NCBI RefSeq assembly: GCF_004363235.1
Contig: NZ_SNYW01000009.1
Span: 124,001 to 188,000, forward strand
Direction: 5' to 3'
Length of the DNA stretch: 64,000 nt
Origin: Dongia mobilis
GTDB taxonomy: Bacteria > Pseudomonadota > Alphaproteobacteria > Dongiales > Dongiaceae
Positions within the stretch are counted from its first letter, which is position 1. Each line of letters begins with the position of its first letter. The position numbers were made by a program, and so were the translations under genes. The notes below the pieces were generated by a model. It was not told the DNA's origin and ran no database searches. It was given only the letters and a program-made list of their open reading frames with translations. Of this stretch, positions 38,732-48,115 are shown piece by piece.

Positions 38732-40000
38732 CTAGCGGTTCGGCTTCAGACTGCGCCCCTTGATGATCGCGTCATGGCCCAACTTGGCACGTACACTGTC
38801 CATCGCCTCCTCGACCTTGCGGCGCCGCTGCGAATCCGGATCGCCCAGGTCGATCGGGTCGGCATCGCGCGGGTCCTGCAGGGCGTCGATGCCGATGCCG
38901 ATCAGGCGGAACCAATCGCCCTTGGCCTCTTTTTCTAGGAGGGCGTGACCGGCCCGGTAGATCGTTTCGGCCAATTGCGTCGGCGCGGACAGCCTGGATT
39001 GGCGGGTGATCAGGCGAAAGCCTGCTGTCTTCAACTTGATATGCACAACCCCGCCGGCCAGGGTGGCCGCCTTCAACCGCTCGGCAACCTTCTCGCAGAG
39101 GGGCCACAATTCCGCGGCGAGGCTGGAAAGGTCGGCGATGTCGCGATCGAATGTGGTCTCTGCGGAAATGCTCTTGGCAGCGCTATCAGGTTCCACCCGC
39201 CGCGCGTCTAGCCCCCGCGACAGGTGCCAGATATGAGTTCCCATTTGGCCGAAGCGCTCGACAAGGTAGTCCAGCGGCATTTCCTGAACCTGAGCCATCG
39301 TGACGATGCCATCCCTTGCCAGCGCCTCGCGCGAGACGCGGCCGATCCCCCAGATCTGGCCGACCGGGCGTGGCGCCAGAAAGGAAAGGGTCTCCGTCCG
39401 CCCGATGATCGAGAAGCCGCGCGGCTTGTCGAGATCGGAGGCCAGCTTCGCCAGGAATTTGTTGTGGCTGAGACCGACCGAAACGGTGACCCCGATCTCG
39501 GACTCGATTCGTCGTGCCAGCCGGTTGAGCGAGCGGGCCGGGCTCATCCGGTGCAGTGATTCCGTGCCGGTCAGGTCGAGGAAGGCCTCGTCGATCGATA
39601 TAGGCTCGACCAAGGGGGTCAGTTCGCCCATGAGTTGGCGGATCTGCCGACCCGCTTGGCGGTACTTTTCCATGTCGGGCGGCAGGACGACCGCCTCGGG
39701 ACACAGTTTCCTCGCCTGGAACATGGGCATGGCGGACCGCACCCCGGACAGGCGGGCGATATAGCAAGCCGTTGAGACGACCCCGCGATGGCCGCCGCCG
39801 ATGATGAGCGGCTTGTCGCGCAGATCCGGCCGGTCGCGCTTCTCCACAGCGGCATAGAAGGCATCGCAGTCGATATGGCCGATTGCCAATTCATGAAGTT
39901 CGGCGTGGACCAGCAGGCGCGGCGAGCGGCAATGCGGGCAGCGGCCGTCGCCACCTTTCTCGGGAAGGATTGCTTCGCATTCGCGGCAAAAGCCGGCCAT
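38732..40000 (-). CDS. dinB: DNA polymerase IV with N-terminal zinc-finger-like motif
   Basis: 422 residues. Y-family polymerase: catalytic HIDCDAFYAAVE (Asp44, Asp46) and EPISIDEAFLDLTG, then the GLSHNKFLAKLASDLDKP and IWGIGRVS segments and a little-finger domain. The first 24 residues carry two cysteine pairs (5 and 8; 21 and 24) that resemble a zinc ribbon, absent from E. coli DinB but usual in alphaproteobacteria. Translesion synthesis; error-prone. Confidence 0.95.
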   Translation of the reverse strand: MAGFCRECEAILPEKGGDGRCPHCRSPRLLVHAELHELAIGHIDCDAFYAAVEKRDRPDLRDKPLIIGGGHRGVVSTACYIARLSGVRSAMPMFQARKLCPEAVVLPPDMEKYRQAGRQIRQLMGELTPLVEPISIDEAFLDLTGTESLHRMSPARSLNRLARRIESEIGVTVSVGLSHNKFLAKLASDLDKPRGFSIIGRTETLSFLAPRPVGQIWGIGRVSREALARDGIVTMAQVQEMPLDYLVERFGQMGTHIWHLSRGLDARRVEPDSAAKSISAETTFDRDIADLSSLAAELWPLCEKVAERLKAATLAGGVVHIKLKTAGFRLITRQSRLSAPTQLAETIYRAGHALLEKEAKGDWFRLIGIGIDALQDPRDADPIDLGDPDSQRRRKVEEAMDSVRAKLGHDAIIKGRSLKPNR

Positions 40001-40223
40001 GGCGCCCTCAGTTCCCTCTGGATTTGCCCCTGGCGACCGGCAGCATCTTCACGGCCAAGGGGGTAAATATTAACATCATTCAGAATCGCGTTGGATTTTT
40101 CGCGCGGTTTACTATTATGGCATTGATAAGTCGGCGGGATTGGGCCGTTGGGGCCATCGCCAGCTGGCCCGGACAGGGTGTTGCCCTGACCGGGTGTGGC
40201 GTGGTGGGCCGGCAGGAGGGGTC

Positions 40224-40631
40224 ATGGCAGAACAGCTTTCGCCAGAAGAAAAGCGCAAGAAGGCGGCGTCCAAGACGATCTTGATCGTCGAGGACAACGA
40301 ACTGAACATGAAGCTCTTTCATGACCTGATCCAGGCTCAGGGCTACAATATCCTGCAGACAAAGGACGGGATGGACGCCCTGAAACTCGCCCGCCAGCAC
40401 AAGCCTGACCTGATCCTGATGGATATCCAGTTGCCCGAAGTATCCGGCCTGGAAGTGACCAAGTGGATCAAGGAGGACGACAACCTCCGCTCCATCCCGA
40501 TCATCGCCGTGACGGCGTTTGCCATGAAGGGCGACGAGGAAAAGATCCGCGAGGGTGGCTGCGAGGCGTATATCGCCAAACCGATATCCGTGGTCCAGTT
40601 CCTGGAGACCGTTGATCGCTTCCTGCAGTAA
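40224..40631 (+). CDS. divK: Single-domain response regulator DivK
   Basis: 135 residues from the ATG at 40224 behind GGAGGGG. Receiver domain only: acidic pocket VEDNE near residue 23, phosphoacceptor Asp67 in [11 protein letters not shown], Thr in [10 protein letters not shown] and Lys in AYIAKPISV. Followed 18 bases later by pleD, the conserved divK-pleD operon. DivK modulates the DivJ/PleC/CckA network that controls CtrA, so this links to cell-cycle control. Confidence 0.95.
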   Translation: MAEQLSPEEKRKKAASKTILIVEDNELNMKLFHDLIQAQGYNILQTKDGMDALKLARQHKPDLILMDIQLPEVSGLEVTKWIKEDDNLRSIPIIAVTAFAMKGDEEKIREGGCEAYIAKPISVVQFLETVDRFLQ

Positions 40632-40649
40632 CGGATGGCGTGAGATCGT

Positions 40650-42035
40650 ATGTCCGCACGCATCCTGGTCGTCGACGATATTCCGGCGAATGTCCGCCTG
40701 CTCGAAGCAAAACTCGCCGCCGAATATTTCGAGGTGGTGAGCGCTTCCAGCGGCAAGGAAGCGCTGGAACTGATAGACAAGCAGATCCCCGACATCGTCC
40801 TGCTCGACGTCATGATGCCGGAGATGGATGGTTTCGAGGTTTGTGCGCGAATCCGCGCCAACCCGAAGACGCATTTCCTGCCTGTCGTCATGGTGACGGC
40901 ACTTAGCGACCCCAGCGACCGCGTGCGCGGCCTCGAGGCAGGTGCCGACGATTTCCTCACGAAACCCGTCAATGACCTGGCGCTGTTCGCCCGCGTGCGC
41001 TCGCTTGTGCGCCTCAAGATGATCATGGACGAGTGGCGGATGCGCGAGCAGACGTCGGGCCAGTTCGATCTGCTGACGGCCGCCACCGAACCGGACCAGA
41101 ACGAAGACCGCAACGCCTCGGTCCTGCTGGTCGAGGGGTTTGCCCCTGCGGCGCAGCGGATCGTGCAGGTGCTTTCAAAGGACGGTGACAAGGTCGAGGT
41201 CTGCGAAAGTCTTGGACGGGCGCAGGAACTGGCGACCAGCAACCGCTTTGATCTCATCATCACCAACATCCAGGTTGGCGGCGAGGACGGGCTTCGCCTC
41301 TGTTCGCATCTGCGCTCGCAGGAAGAGACACGCCAGACGCCGATCCTGCTCATCGTCGAGGAATTCGACATGCCGCGCCTGATCAAGGGGCTCGACATCG
41401 GCGCCAGCGACTATCTGATGAAGCCGATCGATCCCAATGAACTGCTGGCGCGCGTCCGCATCCAGATAAGGCGCCGACGATACCAGGACCGCTTGCGCGC
41501 CAATTACGAACGTTCGCTGTCACTGGCGCTGACCGATTCGCTGACCGGGCTCTACAACCGGCGCTATGCCATGCGCCATATGGAAGGCCTGATGGAGCGG
41601 GTGAAGGAATCCGGCAAGGCGCTCAGCGTCCTCGTCTGCGATCTCGACCACTTCAAGAACGTGAATGACACCTATGGCCATGCCGCCGGGGACGAAGTCC
41701 TGAAGCAATTCGCCCAGCGCGCCACCGCCTCGATGCGCAATTTCGACATGGTGGCGCGCACTGGCGGCGAGGAGTTCGTCTGCCTGCTGCCGGATACCGA
41801 TGGTCAATCGGCGCTGAAGGTCGCCGAACGCCTGTGCAGGCGCGTAGCTGAAACCCCGATGAAGGTCGACGGGGCGCCCAATGGCGAGCTCACGGTGACC
41901 GTCTCGATCGGGCTTGCCGCCACCAGCCGGGTCATGTCGGGCGAGGAATTGCTGAAAGTCGCCGATGCGGCGCTCTATCGTGCCAAGCAGAGTGGCCGCA
42001 ATCGGGTCATGGCCGACCCCAGCGCGATGCTCTGA
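40650..42035 (+). CDS. pleD: Diguanylate cyclase response regulator PleD
   Basis: 461 residues: receiver domain (phosphoacceptor Asp53 in LLDVMMPEMDG), a second receiver-like adaptor domain (about 150-290) and a GGDEF domain with active-site GGEEF near residue 370. An RNFD inhibitory (I) site lies five residues before it, so product feedback by c-di-GMP is expected. It makes c-di-GMP when phosphorylated and acts in the polarity and motile-to-sessile switch with DivK. Confidence 0.96.
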   Translation: MSARILVVDDIPANVRLLEAKLAAEYFEVVSASSGKEALELIDKQIPDIVLLDVMMPEMDGFEVCARIRANPKTHFLPVVMVTALSDPSDRVRGLEAGADDFLTKPVNDLALFARVRSLVRLKMIMDEWRMREQTSGQFDLLTAATEPDQNEDRNASVLLVEGFAPAAQRIVQVLSKDGDKVEVCESLGRAQELATSNRFDLIITNIQVGGEDGLRLCSHLRSQEETRQTPILLIVEEFDMPRLIKGLDIGASDYLMKPIDPNELLARVRIQIRRRRYQDRLRANYERSLSLALTDSLTGLYNRRYAMRHMEGLMERVKESGKALSVLVCDLDHFKNVNDTYGHAAGDEVLKQFAQRATASMRNFDMVARTGGEEFVCLLPDTDGQSALKVAERLCRRVAETPMKVDGAPNGELTVTVSIGLAATSRVMSGEELLKVADAALYRAKQSGRNRVMADPSAML

Positions 42036-42044
42036 CCGGCACTG

Positions 42045-42983
42045 CTACGCGCGTTCTGCCCCGTAATACAGCGTTACCGTATGCCTGGCCTCGGCGAAGA
42101 ACAGCCAGCGCTCGGCAAGCGTGCCGGCGGCATTGGCCATGACAGCCAGGATTGCGAGCATCACGCCGAGAACTGATCCCGGTGCCGGGACCAGCGGCAG
42201 GATGACCAGCGGCAGCAGGATGGCGAGCCCGAAGGCAATAGCCCGGAGCCTGACGGCGTGCCGGCGGGCGATTCGATAGCCCATTTCCTTCAGCAAGTAG
42301 TTCTCTTCGGTATGAGGGGCCGTCAGCAGGCGTACCTTGCCGAAGCGGTCGAGGCCGGTCGCTGATCCGGAAGTGGCGACACCCGTTTCCGTGTCGATGA
42401 ACCGCCAGTAGCCGTATTTGACGATTCCGGCCGCGAGCAGGGCGACCATGGCGATGGGGCGGGCCATCGTGTCGTTCAATGCGAAGATGCCGGCCAGCAG
42501 AAAGAGCCAGGCGGCGCCGCTGGCCAAACCCATGGCGAGATAGGCTGGCGTCGTCCAGCAATTCGACCAGCGCCGGACCGTTTTCAGGCTGGCATAGATC
42601 ATCGACGTCGTCACGGTCGTGGCCATACACGCGGCTGCGAGTACAAGCGCCGGAACCAGCCAGATCTCCTGGAAGATCACCCAGCCCAAGGCGGTGATTC
42701 CGGCCGGAACATAGGTGAAGAGGGCAAGCACGCCCTCGCGCGACAGCCAGGACGAGCGCCACTGCGAGAAGGCGCGCCAGGCACGCTCCGGCCGTCCGAG
42801 ATGATAGGTCGAGGAGAGCAGTCCGGCGGTAACGGCAATGAGACCGACGAGGAACCCGGCAAGGCCGAACCAGCGTTCGGCCGGCAGCATGCCAAGGGCA
42901 CCCATCAGGCTCATCAGGGCCAGCAGAGCATAGCCGGCGCCGGAAGCGGTCGTGAAGAATATGACGGAATAGGCTGGGTGCAT
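42045..42983 (-). CDS. soeC: DmsC/SoeC-type quinone-interacting membrane anchor
   Basis: 312 residues from the ATG at 42983, five bases after the Fe-S gene. Eight or so transmembrane helices, starting MHPAYSVIFFTTASGAGYALL, with WRAFSQWRSSWLSREG and a GRPERAW segment typical of the DmsC family. It anchors the complex to the inner membrane and exchanges electrons with quinone. It is grouped with a cytoplasmic-type molybdoenzyme and a four-cluster ferredoxin as in SoeABC sulfite dehydrogenases. Confidence 0.83.
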   Translation of the reverse strand: MHPAYSVIFFTTASGAGYALLALMSLMGALGMLPAERWFGLAGFLVGLIAVTAGLLSSTYHLGRPERAWRAFSQWRSSWLSREGVLALFTYVPAGITALGWVIFQEIWLVPALVLAAACMATTVTTSMIYASLKTVRRWSNCWTTPAYLAMGLASGAAWLFLLAGIFALNDTMARPIAMVALLAAGIVKYGYWRFIDTETGVATSGSATGLDRFGKVRLLTAPHTEENYLLKEMGYRIARRHAVRLRAIAFGLAILLPLVILPLVPAPGSVLGVMLAILAVMANAAGTLAERWLFFAEARHTVTLYYGAERA

Positions 42984-42988
42984 GATCG

Positions 42989-43738
42989 CTACCGGGTCAG
43001 CATCCGGTCGACCCAGCGCAGGAAGGGATGGCCGCTGAGATCGGCTTCTGCCTCCACCTGAGTTGCGGTCACCGCCGTTCCGCAAGCGCCATTCTGGCGC
43101 GGCCTGGGTGGCAGGTACTTGTTGGTGGGCTTGTAGCCAAGCTCCGGCATCAGATCATATCCACCGCGCTCGGCGACCAGTTGCGAGACCTCCGATGTCG
43201 GGTCGCCGAGATCGCCGAAATGGCGCGCGCCGGCGGGGCAGGTCGAGACACAGGCCGGTACCCGCTCGTGCTGCGGCAAGGTTTCGTTGTAAATGCGGTC
43301 GACGCAGAGGGTGCACTTCTTCATCACGCCCACATCCTCGTCGAACTCGCGGGCGCCATAGGGGCAGGCCCAGGAGCAGAGCTTGCAGCCGATGCACATG
43401 TCCTCGTTGACGAGGACGATGCCGTCGGCCGATCGCTTGAAGGATGCCCCGGTCGGACAGACCGTCACACAATCCGGTTCCGCGCAATGCAGGCAGGATT
43501 TGGGGAAGTGCACGGTGCGCCCATCGGCGCCTTCGCCCGCCTCGAAGGTATGGATGCGGTTGAACCAGACGCCGCTGGGTTTCTCGCCGAAGGCATCGAA
43601 ATCGGTCAGCGGCGCCATGTGTCCGCCGGCATTCCATTCCTTGCAATTGACGGCACAGGCATGGCAACCGACGCAGATGTCTAGGTCGATGACGAGACCG
43701 AGGCGGCGCATCGCCGGATTGGCGGGTAACGAGGTCAT
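42989..43738 (-). CDS. soeB: 4Fe-4S ferredoxin subunit, SoeB-type
   Basis: 249 residues. Cysteine motifs for four [4Fe-4S] clusters: CVGCHACAVNCKEWN, CLHCAEPDCVTVCPTGA, CIGCKLCSWACPYGA, and CTLC with a later CVSTCP. It relays electrons between the molybdopterin subunit and the membrane anchor. Its ATG overlaps the stop of the upstream molybdoenzyme gene as ATGA. No Tat signal is present, so the complex should face the cytoplasm. Confidence 0.87.
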   Translation of the reverse strand: MTSLPANPAMRRLGLVIDLDICVGCHACAVNCKEWNAGGHMAPLTDFDAFGEKPSGVWFNRIHTFEAGEGADGRTVHFPKSCLHCAEPDCVTVCPTGASFKRSADGIVLVNEDMCIGCKLCSWACPYGAREFDEDVGVMKKCTLCVDRIYNETLPQHERVPACVSTCPAGARHFGDLGDPTSEVSQLVAERGGYDLMPELGYKPTNKYLPPRPRQNGACGTAVTATQVEAEADLSGHPFLRWVDRMLTR

Positions 43739-46641
43739 GGTTTATTCATTCCGGCACCATAGCGCAACGTCCGAACCGGTGCCGGCCCAAGCTGCTTCTG
43801 CGGCGCGAAGCTTGGTTCGGTCGCGGCGATTTCGTCCGGGCCGCATTTGACTAGGCGGACCTTCAGGTCGAACCAGGCCGCCTGGCCGGTAACTGGATCT
43901 GAATTCGTGTAGCGATACCCGTCCTCGCGCGGCGGTAGCAACTCGGAGATCACGTGGTTGAGCAGAAAACCCTGTTTCGCTTCCGGCGCTTCCGGGTCCA
44001 GATTCCAGGCACCCTTGCGCTTGCCGATCGCATTCCAGGTCCAGATCGTGTCCTCATGGACACCGTCCATCAGCTTGACCTCGGCCTTCACCCTGCCATG
44101 GGCGCTTTCGATCCAGACCCAATCGCCATCGGCGAGGTCAAGTTTGCCCGCCAGTTTGTGGTGCACGAATATCGGATTGCGTGCCTGCAACTGCCGCAGC
44201 CAGGCATTGTGCGTGCCCCAGGAATGGTACATGTGCATCGGCCGCTGGGTAAGGGCATGGAGCGGGAAGCCATCCTTGGTCTCGGCCTCGCCAAAGGGCG
44301 GATACCAGACCGGCAGTGGATCGCAATAGGCGCGGATGCGGGCGGCATCGACCTCGTTCGGCGGTTGCTTGGGGCCGAAGCCTTCTGCTGCAAGCTGGAA
44401 CTTCCGCATCGGCTCGGAATAAAGCTGCAGCACCATCGTGTCCGGGCTGTCGATCAGGCCGCGCGCCGTCGCCCAGGTCAGATAATCCTTGTTGCCATAG
44501 CGGTAGTAGCGCGCATTCTCGGGGATGGTTGCCTGGAAGAAGCAGCCGTTTTCGACATAGCGCTTGATCTGGTCCGGGTTCGGCTTGCCGCGGCCGATTT
44601 CGTTGCCGTCCCCGCGGAAGCCGCTCAGCATGCCGATGCCGGGCTTGCGCTCGTGCTTCAGGATGTAATCGTGCAGCCCGCCCGGATAGAGCGGGCGGCC
44701 ATCCTCGCCCACCATACCGGGAAGCTGCAGACGGGCCCCGAGATCCAGCAGCACATCCTGGAAGGCGCGCACGTCGCGGTCAGGCTGCACTACCGGCTGG
44801 CGGATGGCATCCGCCGCTGCATCGGCGTGGCTGATCGGGCGGTCCAGCAGCGAGATGCAATCCCAGCGTTCGAGATAGGTCGTGTCGGGCAGGATGATAT
44901 CGGCGAAGGACACCATTTCCGAATAATAGGCGTCGCTGTAGATGACGAAGGGAATCCGGTAGTCGCCGGTCGCGGGGTCCTTGTCCGTCAGCATCTGCAT
45001 CGTGCCGGCGGTATTCATCGACGAGTTCCACGCCATGTTGGCCATGTAGAGGAACAGCGTATCGATGGGATAGGGATCGGCCTTCCAGGCGTTGTGGATC
45101 AGCATGTGCATCAGCCCGTGGAGGGCCAGCGGTGCTTCCCAGGAATAAGCCTTGTCGATGCGCTGCGGCCGGCCCAACGCATCCACCAGCAGATCGTTGG
45201 GCCCCTGCGGGAATCCCAATGGCATGCCGCCCAGCGGCTGGTTGGGTCCAACCATGGGGGAGGGCATGGGGCCTGAGCCCGGGGTCTTGGGGAAGGGCGG
45301 CTTGTAGCGCCAGCCGCCCGGGCAGTCGATGCTGCCCAGCAGCATCTGCAGGACATGGATGGCGCGGCAGGTCTGGAAGCCGTTGGAATGGGCGGAGACG
45401 CCGCGCATGGCATGCATCGAGACGGGGCGACCGACGAAGCTGTCGTGATGCCGGCCGGCCCAATCGGTCCAGGGTTGCTTGATCTCGATCGTCTGCTCGA
45501 AGGCGACCTCCGCCAGCTCGCGCGCGATCCGCCGGATGGTTTCCGCCGGAATGCCGATCTGCGGCGCCACCTTGTCCGGTGCATATTGCGGATCGAGATA
45601 GCGGGCCGCCAGCAATTCGAAGACGCTGCGCGCCTGCCGGCCGTCCGGCAGGAGGGCCGGGCCGATCAGATGCGGCCGGATGCCGGGCTGCAGCGCATCG
45701 ACGTAGTTGCCGGTGTCGCGGTCGAGAGCCAGGGGATCGCCCTCCTGGTTGCGATAGATGAGGCCGTGCTCCTCGCTGCCGGGCTCCTGGATAACCAGCC
45801 ACGGCGCATTGGTATAGCGGACTAGAAATTCGAGATCGATCCTGTCGGTGCGCAGCAACTCATGGATGAGCGACAGGACCAACAGACCGTCGGTTCCCGG
45901 CTTGATGCCAAGCCATTCATCGGCGATGGCTGAATAGCCGGTACGGATTGGATTGACCGAGACGAATTTGGCGCGGTTCTCCTTCGGACGGCTCTTGAGC
46001 TGGCCGAGGCCGATCTTGATCGGGTTGCTGTCGTGATCCTCGGCGACGCCGAACATCAGGAAATACCTGGTGTGCTCCCAATCCGGTTCGCCGAACTCCC
46101 AGAAGGCGCCGCCAATCGAATAGAGGCCGGCCGCTGCCATGTTGACCGAGCAGAAGCCGCCATGGGCGGCGAAGTTGGGTGTGCCGAAGCGCGATGCCCA
46201 CCAGCCGGTCAACGCCTGGCTCTGGTCGCGGCCGGTGAAGAAGGCAAGCCGCTTGGGGTCGGTGGCGCGGATTCTGGCGAGGCGCTCGGTCACGACGGCC
46301 AGCGCCTCCTCCCATTCGATTTCCTCGAATTCGCCGGCGCCACGCTCGCCGACTCGGCGCAGCGGCTTGGTCAGACGGGCCGGCGAGTACTGCGTCATGA
46401 TGCCGGCCGAGCCCTTGGCGCAGAGCACACCGCGATTGACCGGGTGGTCGCGATTCCCCTCGATGAAGCGAATCTTGCCGTTCTTCAGGTGGACCTTGAT
46501 GCCGCAACGGCAGGCGCACATATAGCAGGTCGTCGCCTTGACTTCGTCGTCGGTCCGCACGGAGTAGTCGATGGCCTGTTCGCCGGGCTGCGGCGGTGGC
46601 ACGGGGATGGATTCCGCGATGAAGCGGCGCTGCTGGGTCAT
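43735..46641 (-). CDS. soeA: Molybdopterin oxidoreductase, SoeA-type sulfite dehydrogenase catalytic subunit
   Basis: 968 residues from the ATG at 46641. The [4Fe-4S] cysteines are 39, 42, 46 and 74. The bis-MGD domain follows, with a cysteine (164, in GGFCSVNM) where the molybdenum ligand is expected. DMSO reductases have serine there. No Tat signal, so cytoplasmic. With a four-cluster ferredoxin and a DmsC-type anchor this is the SoeABC layout, which oxidises sulfite to sulfate and reduces quinone. It starts 34 bases after an omega-aminotransferase gene; that pairing hints at a source of sulfite from aminosulfonates. A polysulfide or thiosulfate reductase is less likely. Confidence 0.78.
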   Translation of the reverse strand: MTQQRRFIAESIPVPPPQPGEQAIDYSVRTDDEVKATTCYMCACRCGIKVHLKNGKIRFIEGNRDHPVNRGVLCAKGSAGIMTQYSPARLTKPLRRVGERGAGEFEEIEWEEALAVVTERLARIRATDPKRLAFFTGRDQSQALTGWWASRFGTPNFAAHGGFCSVNMAAAGLYSIGGAFWEFGEPDWEHTRYFLMFGVAEDHDSNPIKIGLGQLKSRPKENRAKFVSVNPIRTGYSAIADEWLGIKPGTDGLLVLSLIHELLRTDRIDLEFLVRYTNAPWLVIQEPGSEEHGLIYRNQEGDPLALDRDTGNYVDALQPGIRPHLIGPALLPDGRQARSVFELLAARYLDPQYAPDKVAPQIGIPAETIRRIARELAEVAFEQTIEIKQPWTDWAGRHHDSFVGRPVSMHAMRGVSAHSNGFQTCRAIHVLQMLLGSIDCPGGWRYKPPFPKTPGSGPMPSPMVGPNQPLGGMPLGFPQGPNDLLVDALGRPQRIDKAYSWEAPLALHGLMHMLIHNAWKADPYPIDTLFLYMANMAWNSSMNTAGTMQMLTDKDPATGDYRIPFVIYSDAYYSEMVSFADIILPDTTYLERWDCISLLDRPISHADAAADAIRQPVVQPDRDVRAFQDVLLDLGARLQLPGMVGEDGRPLYPGGLHDYILKHERKPGIGMLSGFRGDGNEIGRGKPNPDQIKRYVENGCFFQATIPENARYYRYGNKDYLTWATARGLIDSPDTMVLQLYSEPMRKFQLAAEGFGPKQPPNEVDAARIRAYCDPLPVWYPPFGEAETKDGFPLHALTQRPMHMYHSWGTHNAWLRQLQARNPIFVHHKLAGKLDLADGDWVWIESAHGRVKAEVKLMDGVHEDTIWTWNAIGKRKGAWNLDPEAPEAKQGFLLNHVISELLPPREDGYRYTNSDPVTGQAAWFDLKVRLVKCGPDEIAATEPSFAPQKQLGPAPVRTLRYGAGMNKP

Positions 46642-46675
46642 CGGGCGACAATGGGCCTGGCGGGTTGCTGCTGCA

Positions 46676-47986
46676 TCAGTACTCGCTGAAGACCTCTTTG
46701 AAGATGCGCCAGATCTCGTCGATATCGGCCTTGGTGGCGACCAGGGCCGGGGCACAGATGCCGGCGTCTCCGGTGAATTTGATGTGCAGGCCGCGCGCGA
46801 ACAGCTTCTTGGTTGCGTCAAAGCCACGAAGGCCGGGGCGACCTGCGGTGGCTAGGTCGATGCCGCACAGCATGCCGTAGCCGCGAATATCGGTGACCGC
46901 CTTGATGCCCTGAAGGTCGTACATGCGGTCGAGGAAATGAGGCGACATTTCAGCAGCCCGCTCGAACAGGCCTTCCTTCTCGTAGATGTCTAGGGTGGCA
47001 ATGCCGGCGGCACAGGCGGCCGGGTGCGCCGAATAGGTATAACCGTGGAAGAACTCGACTGCGCCGTCGAGGGCCGAACTCGTCACCGTGTGGTAGATTT
47101 TTTCGTTCACGGCGACGGCGCCCATCGGAAGCGCACCATTGGTCAGCGCCTTCGCCATGGTGATGATATCCGGGGTGACGCCAAAGCTCTGCGCGGCAAA
47201 GGCCTTGCCGGTGCGGCCGAAGCCGCAGATCACCTCGTCGAAAACCAGCAGAATGCCGTGGCGGTCGCAAATCTCGCGCAGCCTTTCGAGATAACCCTTT
47301 GGCGGGATGAGCACGCCGGTCGAACCGGCGATCGGTTCGACGAAGCAGGCGGCGATGGATTTCGAGCCGTAGAGGTCGACGAAGCGCTGCAGGTCGTCGG
47401 CGAGATCGGCGCCGTTCTCCGGCTGGCCGCGGGTGAAGCGCGCGTCCGGGCTCCAGGTGTGCCGCAGGTGGGCGACGCCCGGCATGACGGCGCCGAAAGT
47501 CTCGCGGTTGCGCACCATGCCGGAGAGGGAAACGCCGCCGATATTGACGCCATGATAGGCGCGCTCGCGGCTGACGAAGCGGGTGCGCTGGGCCTCGCCC
47601 TTGGCGACATGATAGGCGAGAGCCATCTTGATCGCGGTCTCGACAGCTTCCGAACCGGAATTGCAGAAAAACACGTAGTCGAGATCGGCCGGCGTGATCT
47701 TTGCGACCTTGCGCGCGAGTTCGAAGGAAGAGGGGTGGCCGACCTGGAAATGCGGCGTGTAGTCGATCTCCTGCATCGAGGCATGGACCGCCTCGGTGAT
47801 CTCCGGCCGGCCATGGCCGGCAGCACAGCAGAACAGGCCCGACGACGCGTCGATCAGCTTGTCGCCCTTGTGGTTCCAGTAATGCATGCCCTTGGCCTTG
47901 ACCATCAAGCGGGGCTCCGACTTGAAGTCGCGGTTGGAGGTGAAGGGCATCCAGTGGTTTTCGAGCGTGTTGGCGGCGTACTGCAT
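46676..47986 (-). CDS. Class III (omega) aminotransferase, beta-alanine/taurine:pyruvate type
   Basis: 436 residues from the ATG at 47986; GGGAG lies ten bases upstream. Fold-type I PLP enzyme: LENHWMPFTSNRDFK start, FFCNSGSEAVETAIKMA, VFDEVICGFGRTG with the PLP aspartate, and Lys in MAKALTNGALPMGA. The HGYTYSAHPAA motif is typical of omega-amino-acid:pyruvate transaminases. Possible substrates are beta-alanine, taurine, homotaurine or related amines. First gene of a four-gene operon with soeABC, which favours a sulfonated amine. No sulfoacetaldehyde acetyltransferase is in the window. Confidence 0.86.
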   Translation of the reverse strand: MQYAANTLENHWMPFTSNRDFKSEPRLMVKAKGMHYWNHKGDKLIDASSGLFCCAAGHGRPEITEAVHASMQEIDYTPHFQVGHPSSFELARKVAKITPADLDYVFFCNSGSEAVETAIKMALAYHVAKGEAQRTRFVSRERAYHGVNIGGVSLSGMVRNRETFGAVMPGVAHLRHTWSPDARFTRGQPENGADLADDLQRFVDLYGSKSIAACFVEPIAGSTGVLIPPKGYLERLREICDRHGILLVFDEVICGFGRTGKAFAAQSFGVTPDIITMAKALTNGALPMGAVAVNEKIYHTVTSSALDGAVEFFHGYTYSAHPAACAAGIATLDIYEKEGLFERAAEMSPHFLDRMYDLQGIKAVTDIRGYGMLCGIDLATAGRPGLRGFDATKKLFARGLHIKFTGDAGICAPALVATKADIDEIWRIFKEVFSEY

Positions 47987-48115
47987 GGAGCGGCTCCCGA
48001 CTCGGATCTTATCAAGTCTGGCCCCATTCCACAGGGCCATTTGCGACAATCTAGGCGGTAATGCAGCAGGCAGCCAAGGGTGCAGGCAGGGCCGAAACGG
48101 GGGGCCAGCCAGTGC

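Noticed and set aside
42045-46641. DMSO reductase (DmsABC)
   Set aside because: No Tat signal on the catalytic subunit, and cysteine instead of serine at the likely Mo ligand; the sulfite dehydrogenase layout fits better.
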